A stretch of DNA of 64,000 nt from Pseudomonas sp. SID14000 (GTDB lineage Bacteria; Pseudomonadota; Gammaproteobacteria; Pseudomonadales; Pseudomonadaceae), in the NCBI RefSeq assembly GCF_002165135.1, contig NZ_NFZQ01000013.1:1-64000 (forward strand). Direction: 5' to 3'. Below the pieces are notes generated by a model. It saw only the letters and a list, made by a program, of their open reading frames with translations, was not told where the DNA came from and searched no databases. Below, one piece after another: positions 1 to 8,680 of this stretch. Every line of letters starts with the position of its first letter. Within the stretch, counting starts at the first letter, position 1. The position numbers and the translations under genes are program-made.

Positions 1-78
1 CACCTTGCGAAAGCCCCGGTTGCCCTCTAGGTAAGCGGTGATAGCCGTGAGCTTGAACTGCTCTGTGTATTTACCCAT
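1..78 (-). CDS. IS3-family transposase OrfA, N-terminal fragment
   Basis: Only the first 26 codons are present. They encode MGKYTEQFKLTAITAYLEGN followed by RGFRKV, which is the start of the helix-turn-helix domain of IS3/IS911-type OrfA proteins that bind the inverted repeats. A strong Shine-Dalgarno sequence (GGGGG) lies five bases before the ATG at 78. In the family the transposase is made by frameshifting between orfA and orfB; neither that site nor orfB is visible here. The identification rests on this short N-terminus plus the adjacent terminal repeat. Confidence 0.7.
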   Translation of the reverse strand, partial: MGKYTEQFKLTAITAYLEGNRGFRKV

Positions 79-126
79 AGATCCCCCACGGGTTGGATTG
101 GTGTCCAACTTCTTGGGGGCAGTCCA
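1..126 (-). mobile_element. Edge of an IS3-family insertion sequence (truncated by window)
   Basis: The outer end of the element is a TGGACTGCCCCC-type terminus (minus strand, positions about 100-126). This is the usual TG-starting inverted repeat of IS3-family elements, and just inside it begins a transposase OrfA reading leftwards out of the window. The element sits immediately downstream of the large glycosyltransferase gene at 194-3091. Its other end, orfB and any target duplication are outside the window, so it cannot be judged complete or active. Confidence 0.75.
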
Positions 127-134
127 GATTTGCT

Positions 135-163
135 GCCGGGATCAGAAAACGCGCGATCCCGGC
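135..163. terminator. Hairpin at the end of the glycan operon, next to the IS
   Basis: A perfect 9-bp stem (GCCGGGATC at 135-143 with GATCCCGGC at 155-163) separates the stop of the large glycosyltransferase from the IS end. On the minus strand it lacks a T-run after the stem, so it is a weak or interrupted terminator at best. The IS end lies only 8 bp beyond the hairpin, so the insertion may have displaced the T-tract. This is inference. Confidence 0.35.
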
Positions 164-193
164 GGGAGCGAGTGCTGCGACGCAGCCTTGCCT

Positions 194-3091
194 TCAAGCG
201 ATCAGTGCCTGCCACTCGACCCGGCTTTGCGGGTCCAGGGTGAACAGCGCCGCGCCACGGCTGTGCCCGGCGTTGTAGAACGGGTCCTGCACCTGCGGTG
301 CACAGGGCAGTGCGTCCAACCGGCCATGGCGCACCACCTGGGCCTGGGGCGTCCAGACCACCATCAAGCCGAGCCCGGATACACTCAGGCAGGCAGCCAC
401 CTGGGCAGCGCGAATGCTCGCTGACTGCTCATCCAGCCCGCCCAGGGCCCGCAGCACTTCGGCCCGCACCATCAGGCAACCGGACACGGCCGATACGTTG
501 TGCTCCACCTGCAAACGCTGCAGGTAGCCCGGTGCATCCTTGGCCACCCCTTGGAAAGCCGGGCGAATACCCGCCTCGCCCGCCAGCACCAGTCCGGCCT
601 CGGCCACCTTGCCGTCGCTGCCAAGCAGCTTGCCGCCAACCACCCCAACCTCCGGGCGCTGGGCCTGGTTGAGCAGGCCTTCCAGCCAGTTGGCATTGAG
701 CACCTCAGCTGCACTGTCGAGCATCACCAGATACTCGCCCTGCGCCTCGCGGCTGGCCAGGTTGAGCATGGCGACCGGCGCCATGGCCTGCTCGCTGCGG
801 ATAACCCGCACACGGCTGCCAGCAGCGACCAGGCTGGCCAGCCATTCGCGTAACTGCGGCGACTGGCTGGCGTTGTCGGCGATGACGATCTCGTGGTTCT
901 GGTAACGCGTGCGCTGCAGCACGCTGACCAGACACGCCTGCAATTCTTCGGCATTGTCCTGGCAGTGCAGGAGAATCGAAACCGACGGTCGCTCGGCATG
1001 CCGATAGTCGATCTGATGAGTGCCCGGGTGCACCGAACCCACCGTGGCAGCATAGCCACGCTGAGCCAAGCGACGGGTCAGCACCGCCCGCTCCTGGTCC
1101 TGGCTGTCGAGCGCTGGCGCGTCACAGATCAACAGAGGCTCGGCAAGGTGGGCCAAGCCGGCCAGGCCTTCATCACCGATCATGCGTAGCAGCAGGTCGA
1201 ATTCCAGCGCCAGCGGGTACTGACTGTCAAAGCCACCTGCCGCCAGCAGCAGATCACGGCGCAGCAACCAGTGACGCGCCATCACCCCCGGCACGCTCTG
1301 CAGCAGGTCGAGACTGGTGCCAGGCCGCAGTACTTCACGCAGACGACCGTCAGCCTGCACCTGCACCTCATCCATGGCTACCGCGCGAATGCCTTCGGCA
1401 CCCAGCAGTTCGAGGCTGGCCCGTAGCAAGCCGCTGGCGGTGAAACGATCGCCCGCTTCGGCCAGCACCACCCAGTCGGTATCCAGCTGGGCGACCGCCT
1501 GGTTGATCTGGCGAACGTAATCTTTCGTGTCGGCCTTGACGAAGTGCACGGTCTGCCCGGCATTGGTCGCCATTGGCAGGTCGCCACCGGTCAGTACCAC
1601 CACCTTGAAGCGGCGGCACGGTCCGGCCATCAGGCTGTCGAAGGTGGCCTGCAGCTTGTCCATCTGCGCGCCCAGGTCGAGCAGCACGATACCGAAGCTT
1701 GGACCACCGTCGGCTGCAGCCAGACGCTGCCTGGCCAGGCTTGACTGCTCGGCGTCAGGCTTGCGCGCCTCCAGCCAGTTCAACAACTGGCCGGAAGGCA
1801 ACGATGCGAGCAGCGCCTGGCTATCATAGCTCGGCAATGCCTCGAGCCGGGCCAGCCAAGGCCGCAGCGGTGCGGCCTCGGCCTCGTCGCCGGCCGCTTC
1901 CAGCGAGGCCAGCAGGCGCTCCACCACCACCCGGTTGAAAGGGCTCAGCGCCAGTGCCTGCCACAGCCGCGCGCGGATGGTGCGCTCGTTGTCATTGGCA
2001 TTGACCTGCATCAGCGCCTGCTGACGCACCAGGATAGCTTCGAGCTCACGCAGCTGGAGGCGCCCGCAAGGCATGGCATGGATAAGGAATTCCAGTTGCG
2101 CCAGCAGGTCGAACATCGGCTGGTTGTAGAACGGCATTTCGACGAACTGCTGCTTGCCGAAGATGCGCAATGGCTCGGGGGTTGGCACGTTCCAGCGCGA
2201 GGTGACAATCATGCAGCCATGCAGGGCACGACCACTGAGCAAACCCTCGGCCATGGCCTGGAAGCCTTCCAGCGCCACCTGTTGCACCTGCTCGGCTCCC
2301 AGGCAGCTGAGGGCCGTCGGGATCGACGCGAGGAACGCAGCGAAGCGCTCACGCTCCTGGCAACTGCGCTCGTCGCGGTTGGCCAACACGGTGAGCACGT
2401 TGGTGTTGTGGTCCGAGCCGCCCAGGTTGGCTTCACGCACTGCGTACGGAATCGGCAGGATACGCGCCTTGGCATTGGCCAACAGGTAGAAGGTGTGGCC
2501 AATCTCCTGCCACTCGAAGCTGGTGCCCGCCGGCAGCAGTGCGTACCACTGCTGCAGCAGGTCGGTGCGGGTAACCGCATAGAATGGCGGCAGGAACTGG
2601 CCCATGAACTCGACCAGACGTTGGGCCGGGTCGTCGCTGCAATAGTCTTCCTGCACGCGTTTGTCACGCCGGTAGAAGTGCACCTCGGTACCGTGCCCCA
2701 CGTACATCATGCCGTAGCCATGGCACACGCCGTAGTCCGGATGCTCCTCAAGGAACTGCACCGACCGGGCCATGCCATCGAACAGCAGGAAGTCGTCATC
2801 TGCGGCAAAGGTCATGAACGGCGTGCGGACTTCGTTCACACCATAGGCGAGCTTGTCCTGCAGCCCCTTGTAGGTGTACTGCGGCAGGTGGCGGTAATCC
2901 ACCTGCGGGTAGTCCGCCTGCAGGGTGGCATCGGCCTGGCTGGATGAATCCAGCACGAGGATGCTTGCCGGGAAATCGCGATAGTAGTGCAAGGCCCGGC
3001 GCAGGAACGCCGGACGATTATGGGTGATCAACACCACGGTGAAACGCTCGCGCAGCGAGCGGTCGATGAGCGGGGTATCCTGAAGCGGCAT
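194..3091 (-). CDS. Very large multidomain glycosyltransferase (GT2-type), glycan/flagellin modification
   Basis: This 965-residue protein has an N-terminal GT-A domain (about residues 15-240) with a nucleotide-sugar fold start (VVLITHNRP) and an acidic DDD motif at 98-100, suited to metal/NDP-sugar binding. A middle region (about 465-660) resembles a second, degenerate GT-A unit. A C-terminal GT2 domain follows (about 702-930, starting SVSILLHCQDN), in which the usual DxD position reads LDSAAEV, so the catalytic aspartates look lost. It probably transfers the sugar made by the upstream genes to a cytoplasmic acceptor such as flagellin; the acceptor is inference. It is the last gene of the sugar operon, 33 bp after the CmcI-like gene, with AGGAA before the ATG. 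No membrane segment or signal peptide is evident. Confidence 0.75.
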   Translation of the reverse strand: MPLQDTPLIDRSLRERFTVVLITHNRPAFLRRALHYYRDFPASILVLDSSSQADATLQADYPQVDYRHLPQYTYKGLQDKLAYGVNEVRTPFMTFAADDDFLLFDGMARSVQFLEEHPDYGVCHGYGMMYVGHGTEVHFYRRDKRVQEDYCSDDPAQRLVEFMGQFLPPFYAVTRTDLLQQWYALLPAGTSFEWQEIGHTFYLLANAKARILPIPYAVREANLGGSDHNTNVLTVLANRDERSCQERERFAAFLASIPTALSCLGAEQVQQVALEGFQAMAEGLLSGRALHGCMIVTSRWNVPTPEPLRIFGKQQFVEMPFYNQPMFDLLAQLEFLIHAMPCGRLQLRELEAILVRQQALMQVNANDNERTIRARLWQALALSPFNRVVVERLLASLEAAGDEAEAAPLRPWLARLEALPSYDSQALLASLPSGQLLNWLEARKPDAEQSSLARQRLAAADGGPSFGIVLLDLGAQMDKLQATFDSLMAGPCRRFKVVVLTGGDLPMATNAGQTVHFVKADTKDYVRQINQAVAQLDTDWVVLAEAGDRFTASGLLRASLELLGAEGIRAVAMDEVQVQADGRLREVLRPGTSLDLLQSVPGVMARHWLLRRDLLLAAGGFDSQYPLALEFDLLLRMIGDEGLAGLAHLAEPLLICDAPALDSQDQERAVLTRRLAQRGYAATVGSVHPGTHQIDYRHAERPSVSILLHCQDNAEELQACLVSVLQRTRYQNHEIVIADNASQSPQLREWLASLVAAGSRVRVIRSEQAMAPVAMLNLASREAQGEYLVMLDSAAEVLNANWLEGLLNQAQRPEVGVVGGKLLGSDGKVAEAGLVLAGEAGIRPAFQGVAKDAPGYLQRLQVEHNVSAVSGCLMVRAEVLRALGGLDEQSASIRAAQVAACLSVSGLGLMVVWTPQAQVVRHGRLDALPCAPQVQDPFYNAGHSRGAALFTLDPQSRVEWQALIA

Positions 3092-3124
3092 GAAGACGTT
3101 CCTGCTGGTGACCTGGGGTGAGAA

Positions 3125-3889
3125 TCAACGCACGCGGCGCAGATAGCCGTCCGGCGCCACGGTAAGCAGCAGCTTGTCCTGCACCTGACGGTCGATCTCG
3201 AAGTCGCGGTTCTCTTTCAGGTACTGCCACACGGCGGTCTTCGGGTTGTCCCCATGGCCCCATGGGCGGTCCGGGAAGAAGTCGGCCGGCATATCCTCGA
3301 CCACGGTGTCCATCACCACGCAATAGCTGTCCACCGACACCAGCGGCGCATAGGCACGCAGCTCTTCGAGCACGTGGTCGTGGGTGTGGTTGGAATCGAG
3401 CACGACGATGACCTTCTTGCCTTCGGCCAGCTGGCGCACCTTGGCGACCATCTCCGGGGCGATGCTCGAGCCTTCGAACATGGTGATGCGGTGCGCCATC
3501 GGGTGCTCTTCGATGGCCTTGCGGTTGTGCGGGCGGATGTCGACGTCGATGCCCACCACCTCGCCATGGCCCAGCAGTTGCAACAGCGAAGCATAGTAGA
3601 TGATCGACCCACCATGGGCGATGCCGCACTCGATGATCAGGTCAGGCTTGATGCGCCACACCAGTTCCTGCATGGCGATCATGTCCTGGGGCAGCTGGAT
3701 GATCGGCCGGCCCATCCACGAGAAATGGTAGCTGTACTTGTGCCTGGCCGATTCATTGAACAGGTCACGCGCCAGACCCTGGAGCTTCTGGTCCTGGCCC
3801 TGGGCGGCGATCTGCTCGTTGCACTCGGCGAGGAAGGCCTGGTGGACGTTGTTGTTGTCAGTCATGGAAACGGTCTCTGCAAAGGTCAT
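3125..3889 (-). CDS. CmcI/cephalosporin-hydroxylase-family protein (likely sugar O-methyltransferase-like)
   Basis: The 254-residue product belongs to the cephalosporin hydroxylase (CmcI) family. Despite its name this family has a SAM-methyltransferase Rossmann fold, and members in glycan clusters often O-methylate sugars. Visible motifs are IIECGIAHGGS (SAM loop, about residues 85-95), VVGIDVDIRP (acidic residue after strand 2) and VVLDSNHTHDH. The ATG at 3889 overlaps the stop of the upstream methyltransferase by four bases (ATGA), which favours this start; an internal ATG at 3865 is possible. The product probably finishes or decorates the CDP-sugar or the transferred residue. Substrate unknown. 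Confidence 0.7.
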   Translation of the reverse strand: MTFAETVSMTDNNNVHQAFLAECNEQIAAQGQDQKLQGLARDLFNESARHKYSYHFSWMGRPIIQLPQDMIAMQELVWRIKPDLIIECGIAHGGSIIYYASLLQLLGHGEVVGIDVDIRPHNRKAIEEHPMAHRITMFEGSSIAPEMVAKVRQLAEGKKVIVVLDSNHTHDHVLEELRAYAPLVSVDSYCVVMDTVVEDMPADFFPDRPWGHGDNPKTAVWQYLKENRDFEIDRQVQDKLLLTVAPDGYLRRVR

Positions 3890-4953
3890 TGGAACGCGGC
3901 GTCATCGACCGCGTGATAGACGAAACGGTTGCCGGTGTCGCGGCGGATCTCATTCAGGTAGTTGGAGTTCATCACGAAGACCTGCGCACCGTCAGGCAGG
4001 CTCGACAAAGCCTCTTCGGGTGACGACACGCGCAAGCCGCTGAGTGGCAGGTAGCGGCCCTGCTTGGCCGGGTTGATGTCGATCACGTGGTCGACCTGCA
4101 CCCCGGCACGCTGCAGGTACAGCGAATAGATCACGCCCTTGGACGATGCCCCCCAGATCGCCGCACCACGCCCGGCATGCTCGCGCAGCAACGCTTGGCC
4201 ACGCTCAAGGCTGGCGCTGAAGCCTGTCGGCAACTGCAGGCGCTGGCCGTCGAAGGCCGGCATATGCAGGCTGGCCAGGTCGGCGACGATGTACAGGTAC
4301 TGACCATTGAACAGGTGGCCGGCTTCCAGCACCTTGCCAAAGCAGCGGCGCAGGTCATTCAGGCGGAAGTAGTTGACGTGCTCGTAGAACAGGTCGAACC
4401 AGGCGCGGTGCTCGAGGATCCAGTCCAGGCACGGCACTTCGATGTAGATCAGGCCACCCTGGTTGGCATCGGCAATGGCCTTGAGAAACGCCAGCGGGTC
4501 GGCGATATGCTCCAACACATGGCGAAGCACCACGGCATCGGCCGACAGCCCCAGCTCACGGGTGAACGGCGCCTTGATCACATCCGGGTTGTCGCCTTCG
4601 TAGGCCGGGTCGATGCCGGTCACCCTGTGCCCGCGCTGGCGCAGCAACTCAAGGAAGTAACCCTTGCCGCAGCCCACCTCGATCAGGCGCTTGCCGGCAA
4701 AGTAGCGGGCGATCAGCTGTTCAACTTCATCCAGGTGACGCTGGAACGCCGGTGACAGGGCCTGCTCGTTCTGGTAGTCGCTGTCGTAGCTCAACAAGGA
4801 TCCGTCGAAGGCCTGGTTGTACACCAGGCCGGTGCGTTCATCCTGGACCAGACACATGTCGCCACTGGCCGACGCCCGTGCGCTGGCGGCGTCGGCGAAG
4901 GTACGGTTCTGCAGCACGGGCAAGCCGGCGGCACGGTACAACTCATAGGCCAT
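3886..4953 (-). CDS. SAM-dependent methyltransferase with C-methyltransferase-type C-terminal domain
   Basis: The protein has 355 residues. Motif I (LIEVGCGKGYF, about 90-100) is followed by GHRVTGIDP, and the C-terminal part (AAIWGASSKG, then DINPAKQGRYLP) resembles the C-terminal domain of NDP-hexose C-methyltransferases. It lacks the cysteine-rich zinc-binding N-terminus seen in its operon neighbour at 5818-7044, so it is a second, divergent member. It probably methylates the CDP-deoxyhexose or an attached substituent, but position and substrate cannot be read from the sequence. The start at 4953 has AAGGAG nine bases ahead and overlaps the end of the preceding gene by 11 bp, indicating translational coupling. 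Confidence 0.7.
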   Translation of the reverse strand: MAYELYRAAGLPVLQNRTFADAASARASASGDMCLVQDERTGLVYNQAFDGSLLSYDSDYQNEQALSPAFQRHLDEVEQLIARYFAGKRLIEVGCGKGYFLELLRQRGHRVTGIDPAYEGDNPDVIKAPFTRELGLSADAVVLRHVLEHIADPLAFLKAIADANQGGLIYIEVPCLDWILEHRAWFDLFYEHVNYFRLNDLRRCFGKVLEAGHLFNGQYLYIVADLASLHMPAFDGQRLQLPTGFSASLERGQALLREHAGRGAAIWGASSKGVIYSLYLQRAGVQVDHVIDINPAKQGRYLPLSGLRVSSPEEALSSLPDGAQVFVMNSNYLNEIRRDTGNRFVYHAVDDAAFQ

Positions 4954-5821
4954 GGGGCGCTCCTTGGGCAGCCAGCAGTTGGGTGAGTCGGTCGGTCACG
5001 GCCCAGAACGCCATTGGCTCGTGGCTCGGATAGGGGTAATGACCAAGGTTCAGTACAAGATCGGCCCCGCGCTCGCGCAGGCGCTGCTCGACCAGGCTGC
5101 GCACCGCCACCGGCCGGCCGCTGGCGCAGTTGACCACCCCGGAATAACCGCCGCAGTGCAGCAGGCCGGCCAACTGGCGTGCAGCCTCGGTGGCTGGCTG
5201 GAAATCGCGTAGCTGCTCGCCACCGGACATGTCGAACACCGCAGCCTTGCTGTCGATGGCGCGGTCAAGCGCAGCCAGCAGGCTGTTGGGGTTCTGGCCT
5301 TCACCATGCAGGTAGAACAGCCGTGCCCATTGCAAGGTGAACGGCCGGTGCATCTGCAGTGCCAGGAGGAACTGGTGCAAGCTGTGCTTGGCCAGGCCAT
5401 AGGGGTTGGCCGGGCGCGCCTGGCACTGCTCGTCCAGCGGGCCGCTCTGCATGCCGTATTCGTAGCAGGTGCCGGTGACCAGCACCTGCGACACGCCGGC
5501 CTCGACCGCATGCTTGATGAAGCGGTAGTCGGCCATCAGGTTCTGCTCCAAATGGAAAAGCGCCTGGTAGTTCGGCAACCCCGGCCAGGCCAGATGGGCC
5601 AGTGCATCGATACCGTCGCTCCAGCTGGCGACCTGCCTGGCATCCGCCAGCTGCAGGTCACCGGCGACGAACTGCACCTGGTCGAACCACGGCATGCTGC
5701 GCGCACGCTCCTGGTCACGCGCCAGGGCGCGTATCCGACAACCGCGGGCCAGCAACTCAGCCACCAGATGGCGACCAACGAAACCGGTGGCGCCAGTCAC
5801 CAGCACATGCAACGCGGTCAT
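4943..5821 (-). CDS. NAD-dependent epimerase/dehydratase (SDR), probable CDP-4-keto-sugar reductase/epimerase
   Basis: This 292-residue extended short-chain dehydrogenase opens with the Rossmann motif VLVTGATGFVGRH and has the catalytic YxxxK as YGLAK. In this context the most likely role is reduction of the 4-keto group after C-3 methylation and epimerisation, giving the final CDP-6-deoxy sugar. The start is set at 5821 because it overlaps the stop of the upstream methyltransferase as ATGA; upstream in-frame sequence has no Rossmann-like character. A 4-epimerase role on a different sugar is an alternative. Confidence 0.7.
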   Translation of the reverse strand: MTALHVLVTGATGFVGRHLVAELLARGCRIRALARDQERARSMPWFDQVQFVAGDLQLADARQVASWSDGIDALAHLAWPGLPNYQALFHLEQNLMADYRFIKHAVEAGVSQVLVTGTCYEYGMQSGPLDEQCQARPANPYGLAKHSLHQFLLALQMHRPFTLQWARLFYLHGEGQNPNSLLAALDRAIDSKAAVFDMSGGEQLRDFQPATEAARQLAGLLHCGGYSGVVNCASGRPVAVRSLVEQRLRERGADLVLNLGHYPYPSHEPMAFWAVTDRLTQLLAAQGAPHGL

Positions 5822-7044
5822 AGCACGGTCAACTCGGGCACGGCGATGACGAAACGGCCGCCCCACTCCCGAATGCCGGCCTGCTGCTCGCTGACTTCGC
5901 GCAGCAGATTCCAGGGCAGCACCAGCACATAGTCCGGCTGTTCTTCGGCCAGGCGTTCGGGTGCCACCACCGGAATTCTGCTGCCGGGCAGGAACTTGCC
6001 CTGCTTGTGCGGGTTGGCGTCGGCCACCCAGGCCAGCAGGTCGGCCTTGACCCCGGCATAGTTGAGCAAGGTATTGCCCTTGGCTGCGGCGCCGTAGCCG
6101 ACCACCCGCTTGCCGGTGGCCTTGGCATCCAGCAAGAAGCGCAGCAACTGCAGCTTGATGCGCTCGGCTGCAGGCGCAAGGGTTGCGTAGAAGCTGGCAC
6201 GGCGCACACCTTGCTCCTCCTCCAGCGCCAGCAGGCGGGTGACGGCTTGTTCCACGGCACGGCGCTGGCCATCGGCGCGCTGCACGAACACCCGCAGCGA
6301 ACCACCGTGGGTCGGCAGCTCCTGCACGTCGAAGACTTCCAGGCCGTTGCGCTGGCAGAGGATTTGCACCGCGGTCAGCGACAGATAGGAATAGTGCTCG
6401 TGGTACAGCGTGTCGAACTGGTGTTCGGCAATCAGCGATAGCAGGTGCGGAAACTCGAAGGTGGCCACGCCGGACGGTTTGAGCAAGGTGGCGAAACCGC
6501 CGAGGAAGTCATTGATGTCCGGCACGTGGGCGAGCACGTTGTTGGCCGCCATCAGGTCGGCGCCCCACCCCTCTGCCAGCAGTTGCGCGGCCACTTCGCG
6601 GCCGAAGAACACTTCGCGGATCTCCAGGCCCTTGGCCCGTGCTGCGTCAGCGGTGCTGCGGGTCGGCTCGACGCCCAGGCAGGGAATGCCGCGCCGGGCC
6701 ACGTACTGCAGCAGGTAGCCATCGTTGGCGGCAATCTCCACCACGCGACTGTCGGCGCCCAACACGAAGCGCTCGGTCATGCTCGCCACGTAGGCCTCGG
6801 CATGGGCCAGCCAGGAGCTGGAATAGGAGCTGAAGTAGGCATAGTCGGCGTCGAACAGCTGCTCGGCGCGGGTGTAGTCCTCGGTCTGCACCAGCCAGCA
6901 TTGCTCGCACACCGCCACTTTCAACGGCACCCACTGCTCGGCCTCGGCCAGTTGCTCGGGGCGCAGGTAGGCATTGGAGGGCGGCGAGGTGCCCAGATCG
7001 ATCAACGGCAAGTGCAGGGCGCTGCCACAACCACGGCAATTCAT
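5818..7044 (-). CDS. NDP-hexose C-methyltransferase (TylC3/NovU-like), probable 3-C-methylation
   Basis: The 408-residue protein has the full three-part architecture of NDP-4-keto-6-deoxyhexose C-methyltransferases. A zinc-binding N-terminus carries paired cysteines (CRGC at residues 3-6 and CEQC near 45). The SAM domain has motif I VVEIAANDGYL, and the C-terminal domain contains VGYGAAAKGNTLLNYAG and DANPHKQGKFLPG. Family members methylate C-3 of 4-keto sugars, giving branched sugars such as mycarose or noviose precursors. Flanking genes supply CDP-4-keto-6-deoxyglucose, so the inferred product is a 3-C-methyl CDP-hexose. Start ATG at 7044 overlaps the epimerase stop by four bases. Confidence 0.8.
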   Translation of the reverse strand: MNCRGCGSALHLPLIDLGTSPPSNAYLRPEQLAEAEQWVPLKVAVCEQCWLVQTEDYTRAEQLFDADYAYFSSYSSSWLAHAEAYVASMTERFVLGADSRVVEIAANDGYLLQYVARRGIPCLGVEPTRSTADAARAKGLEIREVFFGREVAAQLLAEGWGADLMAANNVLAHVPDINDFLGGFATLLKPSGVATFEFPHLLSLIAEHQFDTLYHEHYSYLSLTAVQILCQRNGLEVFDVQELPTHGGSLRVFVQRADGQRRAVEQAVTRLLALEEEQGVRRASFYATLAPAAERIKLQLLRFLLDAKATGKRVVGYGAAAKGNTLLNYAGVKADLLAWVADANPHKQGKFLPGSRIPVVAPERLAEEQPDYVLVLPWNLLREVSEQQAGIREWGGRFVIAVPELTVL

Positions 7045-7601
7045 ACGGTCACTCCGGTAAAGCGGTCGTCCAGCCAAGGATGCATCTCATCCCGGGCCGA
7101 GAGGTTGATCACAGGCAACGGCCAGGCGATTGCCAGGCGCGGGTCGAGCACCGACAGCCCGCCTTCGTGTTCCGGGGCATAGTCGGCGCTGTGCAGGTAG
7201 AGCAGCTCGGCGTCGTCACTCAGGGCCTGGAAGCCGTGGGCAAAGCCGGCCGGCACCAGCAAGCTGCTGCCCTGCCCGGCCTTGAGGTGTTCGGCATGCC
7301 AGTGCAGGAAAGTCGGCGAACCGGCACGCAGATCGATCACTACATCCCACACCTCACCCTGCAGACAGGTGATGTACTTGCTCTCCGGCTGCGGCCCGGC
7401 CTGGTAATGCAGGCCACGCACGCTACCGCGCTCGCGGGTCAGCGATCGGTTGATCTGGCGGATGTGGAACGGCGCGCCGAAGCGCTCCAGGCTGTCTTCG
7501 CAATACAGCCGCGAAAAGGCGCCACGGGCGTCTTCGACACGGCGATGTTCGATGCGAGCCAGGCCCGGCAACGGCAAGGGGTGCAGGCTGTACTGGCTCA
7601 C
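7041..7601 (-). CDS. dTDP-4-dehydrorhamnose 3,5-epimerase family protein (RmlC/RfbC-like)
   Basis: The 186-residue cupin-fold protein has RmlC landmarks: SVRGLHYQ with the catalytic histidine, GEVWDVVIDLR, and ADYAPEHEGGL with the active-site tyrosine. It should epimerise C-3 and/or C-5 of the CDP-4-keto-6-deoxyhexose made by the preceding enzyme. The start is GTG at 7601, since it overlaps the dehydratase stop as GTGA and the protein then begins SQYSLHPLPLPG. The longer upstream extension is low-complexity shadow sequence. The CDP specificity is inferred from the operon; by family alone a dTDP substrate would be expected. Confidence 0.8.
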   Translation of the reverse strand: MSQYSLHPLPLPGLARIEHRRVEDARGAFSRLYCEDSLERFGAPFHIRQINRSLTRERGSVRGLHYQAGPQPESKYITCLQGEVWDVVIDLRAGSPTFLHWHAEHLKAGQGSSLLVPAGFAHGFQALSDDAELLYLHSADYAPEHEGGLSVLDPRLAIAWPLPVINLSARDEMHPWLDDRFTGVTV

Positions 7602-8680
7602 AGCGACTCCTGGTACAGGCTCAGCTGGGTGAGGCTGACCGCACGCATGTCCATGCCCTTCTGCCAGGCGAGGTGCCAGCCCAGGGTCCGCTCCAGGCAT
7701 TCGTTGAGCGTCCAGCGCGGGCGCCAGGCCAGCTGCTGGCGGGCACGCGAGCTGTCCAGGCGCAGCAGCCCGGCTTCGTGCAGGTCGCTCTTCTCGAAGT
7801 TGACGCCGGGTGCCTGCGGCCATTGGCCGGCCAGCAACTGCACCACTTCACCGACGCTGCACATGTCATCGTCACCGGGGCCGAAGTTCCACGCGCCGGC
7901 AAAGCGCGGGCCCTGCTCGTACAGGCTGGCCGCCAGTTGCATGTAGCCGGCCAGCGGCTCCAGGGCGTGCTGCCAGGGGCGCACCGCCTGGGGGAAGCGC
8001 AAGGTCACCGGCTCACCGGCGGACCACGCCTTGAGCACGTCGGGGATCAGCCGCTCGGGTGAGAAGTCGCCGCCGCCGAGCACGTTGCCGGCACGCGCCG
8101 TGGCCAGGCTCAGGCCATGCTCGGCATGGCGCTCGGCCGGGAAGAACGACGCGGCATAGGACTGCGCAAGGATCTCGCAGCAGGCCTTGCTGCTGCTATA
8201 AGGGTCGTGCCCGCCCAACGCTTCGTTCTCGCGATAGGGCCAGGCCCATTCCTGGTTGGCGTACACCTTGTCGGTGGTAACCACCACGCAGGCACGCACG
8301 CCGCCGGCCTGGCGCACCGCTTCGAGCAGGTTGAGGGTACCCATGACATTGGTCGAATAGGTGCCCAGCGGATCGCGGTAGCCTTCGCGGACCAAGGGCT
8401 GGGCTGCCAGGTGCAGGACGATTTCCGGCTGCACTTCGGCGACCAGTTCCAGCAGCACACCCAGGTCGCGCACGTCGCCACGGCGGTCATCGATGCCCTC
8501 GCCTACCCGCGCTAGCTCGAACAGGCTCGGCTCGGTCGACGGGTCAAGGGCAAAGCCGGTGACCTGGGCACCCAGGCTGTGCAGCCAAAGCGCCAGCCAG
8601 CTGCCCTTGAAACCGGTGTGGCCAGTGAGCAGGACGCGCTTGCCGGCCCAGAACGCAGGGCTCAGGCCCACTGCTTCCAT
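7598..8680 (-). CDS. rfbG: CDP-glucose 4,6-dehydratase
   Basis: The 360-residue extended SDR enzyme converts CDP-D-glucose to CDP-4-keto-6-deoxy-D-glucose. Visible motifs are the NAD-binding VLLTGHTGFKGSW near residue 15, HLAAQPLVREGY, TDKVY and the catalytic YSSSK. Length and motifs match RfbG/AscB proteins well. The ATG at 8680 has GGGGAGG nine bases upstream and overlaps the end of the cytidylyltransferase by 19 bp; a start 21 bases further upstream is in frame but less well placed. This step commits CDP-glucose to deoxysugar synthesis. Confidence 0.88.
   Translation of the reverse strand: MEAVGLSPAFWAGKRVLLTGHTGFKGSWLALWLHSLGAQVTGFALDPSTEPSLFELARVGEGIDDRRGDVRDLGVLLELVAEVQPEIVLHLAAQPLVREGYRDPLGTYSTNVMGTLNLLEAVRQAGGVRACVVVTTDKVYANQEWAWPYRENEALGGHDPYSSSKACCEILAQSYAASFFPAERHAEHGLSLATARAGNVLGGGDFSPERLIPDVLKAWSAGEPVTLRFPQAVRPWQHALEPLAGYMQLAASLYEQGPRFAGAWNFGPGDDDMCSVGEVVQLLAGQWPQAPGVNFEKSDLHEAGLLRLDSSRARQQLAWRPRWTLNECLERTLGWHLAWQKGMDMRAVSLTQLSLYQESL

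Noticed and set aside
2078..2947. Long plus-strand ORF of 289 codons
   Set aside because: It lies antisense within the large glycosyltransferase gene, has no recognisable domain or ribosome site, and is a typical high-GC shadow frame.
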